NCBI GenBank assembly: GCA_937899295.1
Contig: CALBPO010000119.1
Span: 1 to 6,408, forward strand
Direction: 5' to 3'
Origin: an uncultured Opitutia bacterium
GTDB taxonomy: Bacteria; Verrucomicrobiota; Verrucomicrobiia; Opitutales; Coraliomargaritaceae
Length of the DNA: 6,408 nt
This document shows positions 6,143 through 6,408 of this stretch, piece after piece. The translations under genes and the position numbers were made by a program. The notes beneath the pieces are model-generated. The model saw only the letters and a program-made list of their open reading frames with translations. It did no database searches and was not told where the DNA came from. The number at the start of each line of letters is the position of its first letter. The first letter of the stretch is position 1.

Positions 6143-6408
6143 ATGATTAATCGAATCCGGCACATCGTACTTGGTTTTTCTGTCACGTTTGCATGTGCAC
6201 TTAGCCTACACTCAACTGAGCGCCCTAACATTCTTATCTTTCTCATCGACGACATGGGACTCATGGATACTTCGGTGCCCTTTCTTAACGACGACGGAGC
6301 CGCCAAGGCCTACCCCCTCAACGACCGTCATCGCAGTTCGGTCAGTGTACACTGTTCGGGCCTCGTCGTCTGCGACCGTGAAATGAATGTCGGTCAGGTT
6401 GAAGTGGA
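6143..6408 (+). CDS. Third sulfatase, N-terminal part only (runs off right edge; family resemblance breaks near 6335)
   Basis: An ATG at 6143, 46 bp after the second sulfatase gene, opens a frame that stays open to the right edge (88 codons plus two bases). Residues 1-26 are a likely Sec signal peptide (IVLGFSVTFACALSL core). Residues 27-64 match the start of a sulfatase: RPNILIFLIDDMG with metal ligands D36-D37, then LMDTSVPFLNDDG and AYPLNDRHR. This is the pattern of a sulfatase branch in which MDTSVPF and YPLN are followed by R-T-P-N-M and later C-S-P-T/S-R. After R64 the expected TPN(M/I)xxLAxxGxxF segment is absent in all three forward frames. The frame instead reads residues with no resemblance to the family, including a CSGLVVCDRE stretch that is not a formylglycine motif. 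The gene may be rearranged or decayed, or the last 75 bases may be an assembly artefact. The formylglycine motif would lie at or beyond the window edge. Confidence 0.75.
   Translation, partial: MINRIRHIVLGFSVTFACALSLHSTERPNILIFLIDDMGLMDTSVPFLNDDGAAKAYPLNDRHRSSVSVHCSGLVVCDREMNVGQVEV

Noticed and set aside
6171..6386. Alternative frame at the right edge as a frameshifted continuation of the third sulfatase
   Set aside because: Its residues (TTVIAVRSVYTVRASSS) do not restore the expected TPNMxxLA segment, and neither does the remaining forward frame, so a simple frameshift does not explain the break.

Overview
The window looks like a piece of a marine, polysaccharide-degrading bacterium of the PVC group. 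Verrucomicrobiota (Opitutae-like) is my best guess, with Lentisphaerota, Kiritimatiellota or Planctomycetota as alternatives. The guess rests on the gene style: clustered sulfatases with Tat or Sec signals, an AraC-type regulator between them, moderate GC, and almost no Shine-Dalgarno sequences. No marker gene fixes the taxon.

Left part (1-1289). The 5' part of a secreted protein gene runs leftwards out of the window from 685. I do not recognise its family. It is followed by a 385-bp AT-rich divergent intergenic region with promoter-like elements facing both ways. A 65-residue ORF (1071-1268) then has the strand-helix-helix layout of a ribbon-helix-helix DNA-binding protein. A hairpin plus T-tract overlapping its stop codon looks like an intrinsic terminator, so this small gene is probably its own transcription unit.

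Main part (1470-6408). Five genes lie on the + strand with gaps of 13, 44, 106 and 46 bp and form a likely operon or closely linked cluster. They are a 259-residue protein of unknown function without a signal peptide, a Tat-exported type I sulfatase, an AraC/XylS-family regulator, a Sec-exported type I sulfatase, and the start of a third exported sulfatase cut by the right edge. Both complete sulfatases keep the C-x-P-S/A-R formylglycine motif and the usual metal and sulfate ligands, so both are probably active after maturation by an enzyme encoded elsewhere. The simplest reading is a locus for desulfating a sulfated glycan outside the cytoplasm, controlled locally by the AraC-type regulator. 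The substrate cannot be read from the sequence.

The most unusual points are the third sulfatase, whose family resemblance stops abruptly about 75 bases before the right edge, the orphan ribbon-helix-helix-like protein with its own terminator, and the cytoplasmic protein of unknown function tied to the Tat sulfatase. I see no convincing new defence, mobile or RNA system, no CRISPR array, no tRNA or rRNA, and no transposase.
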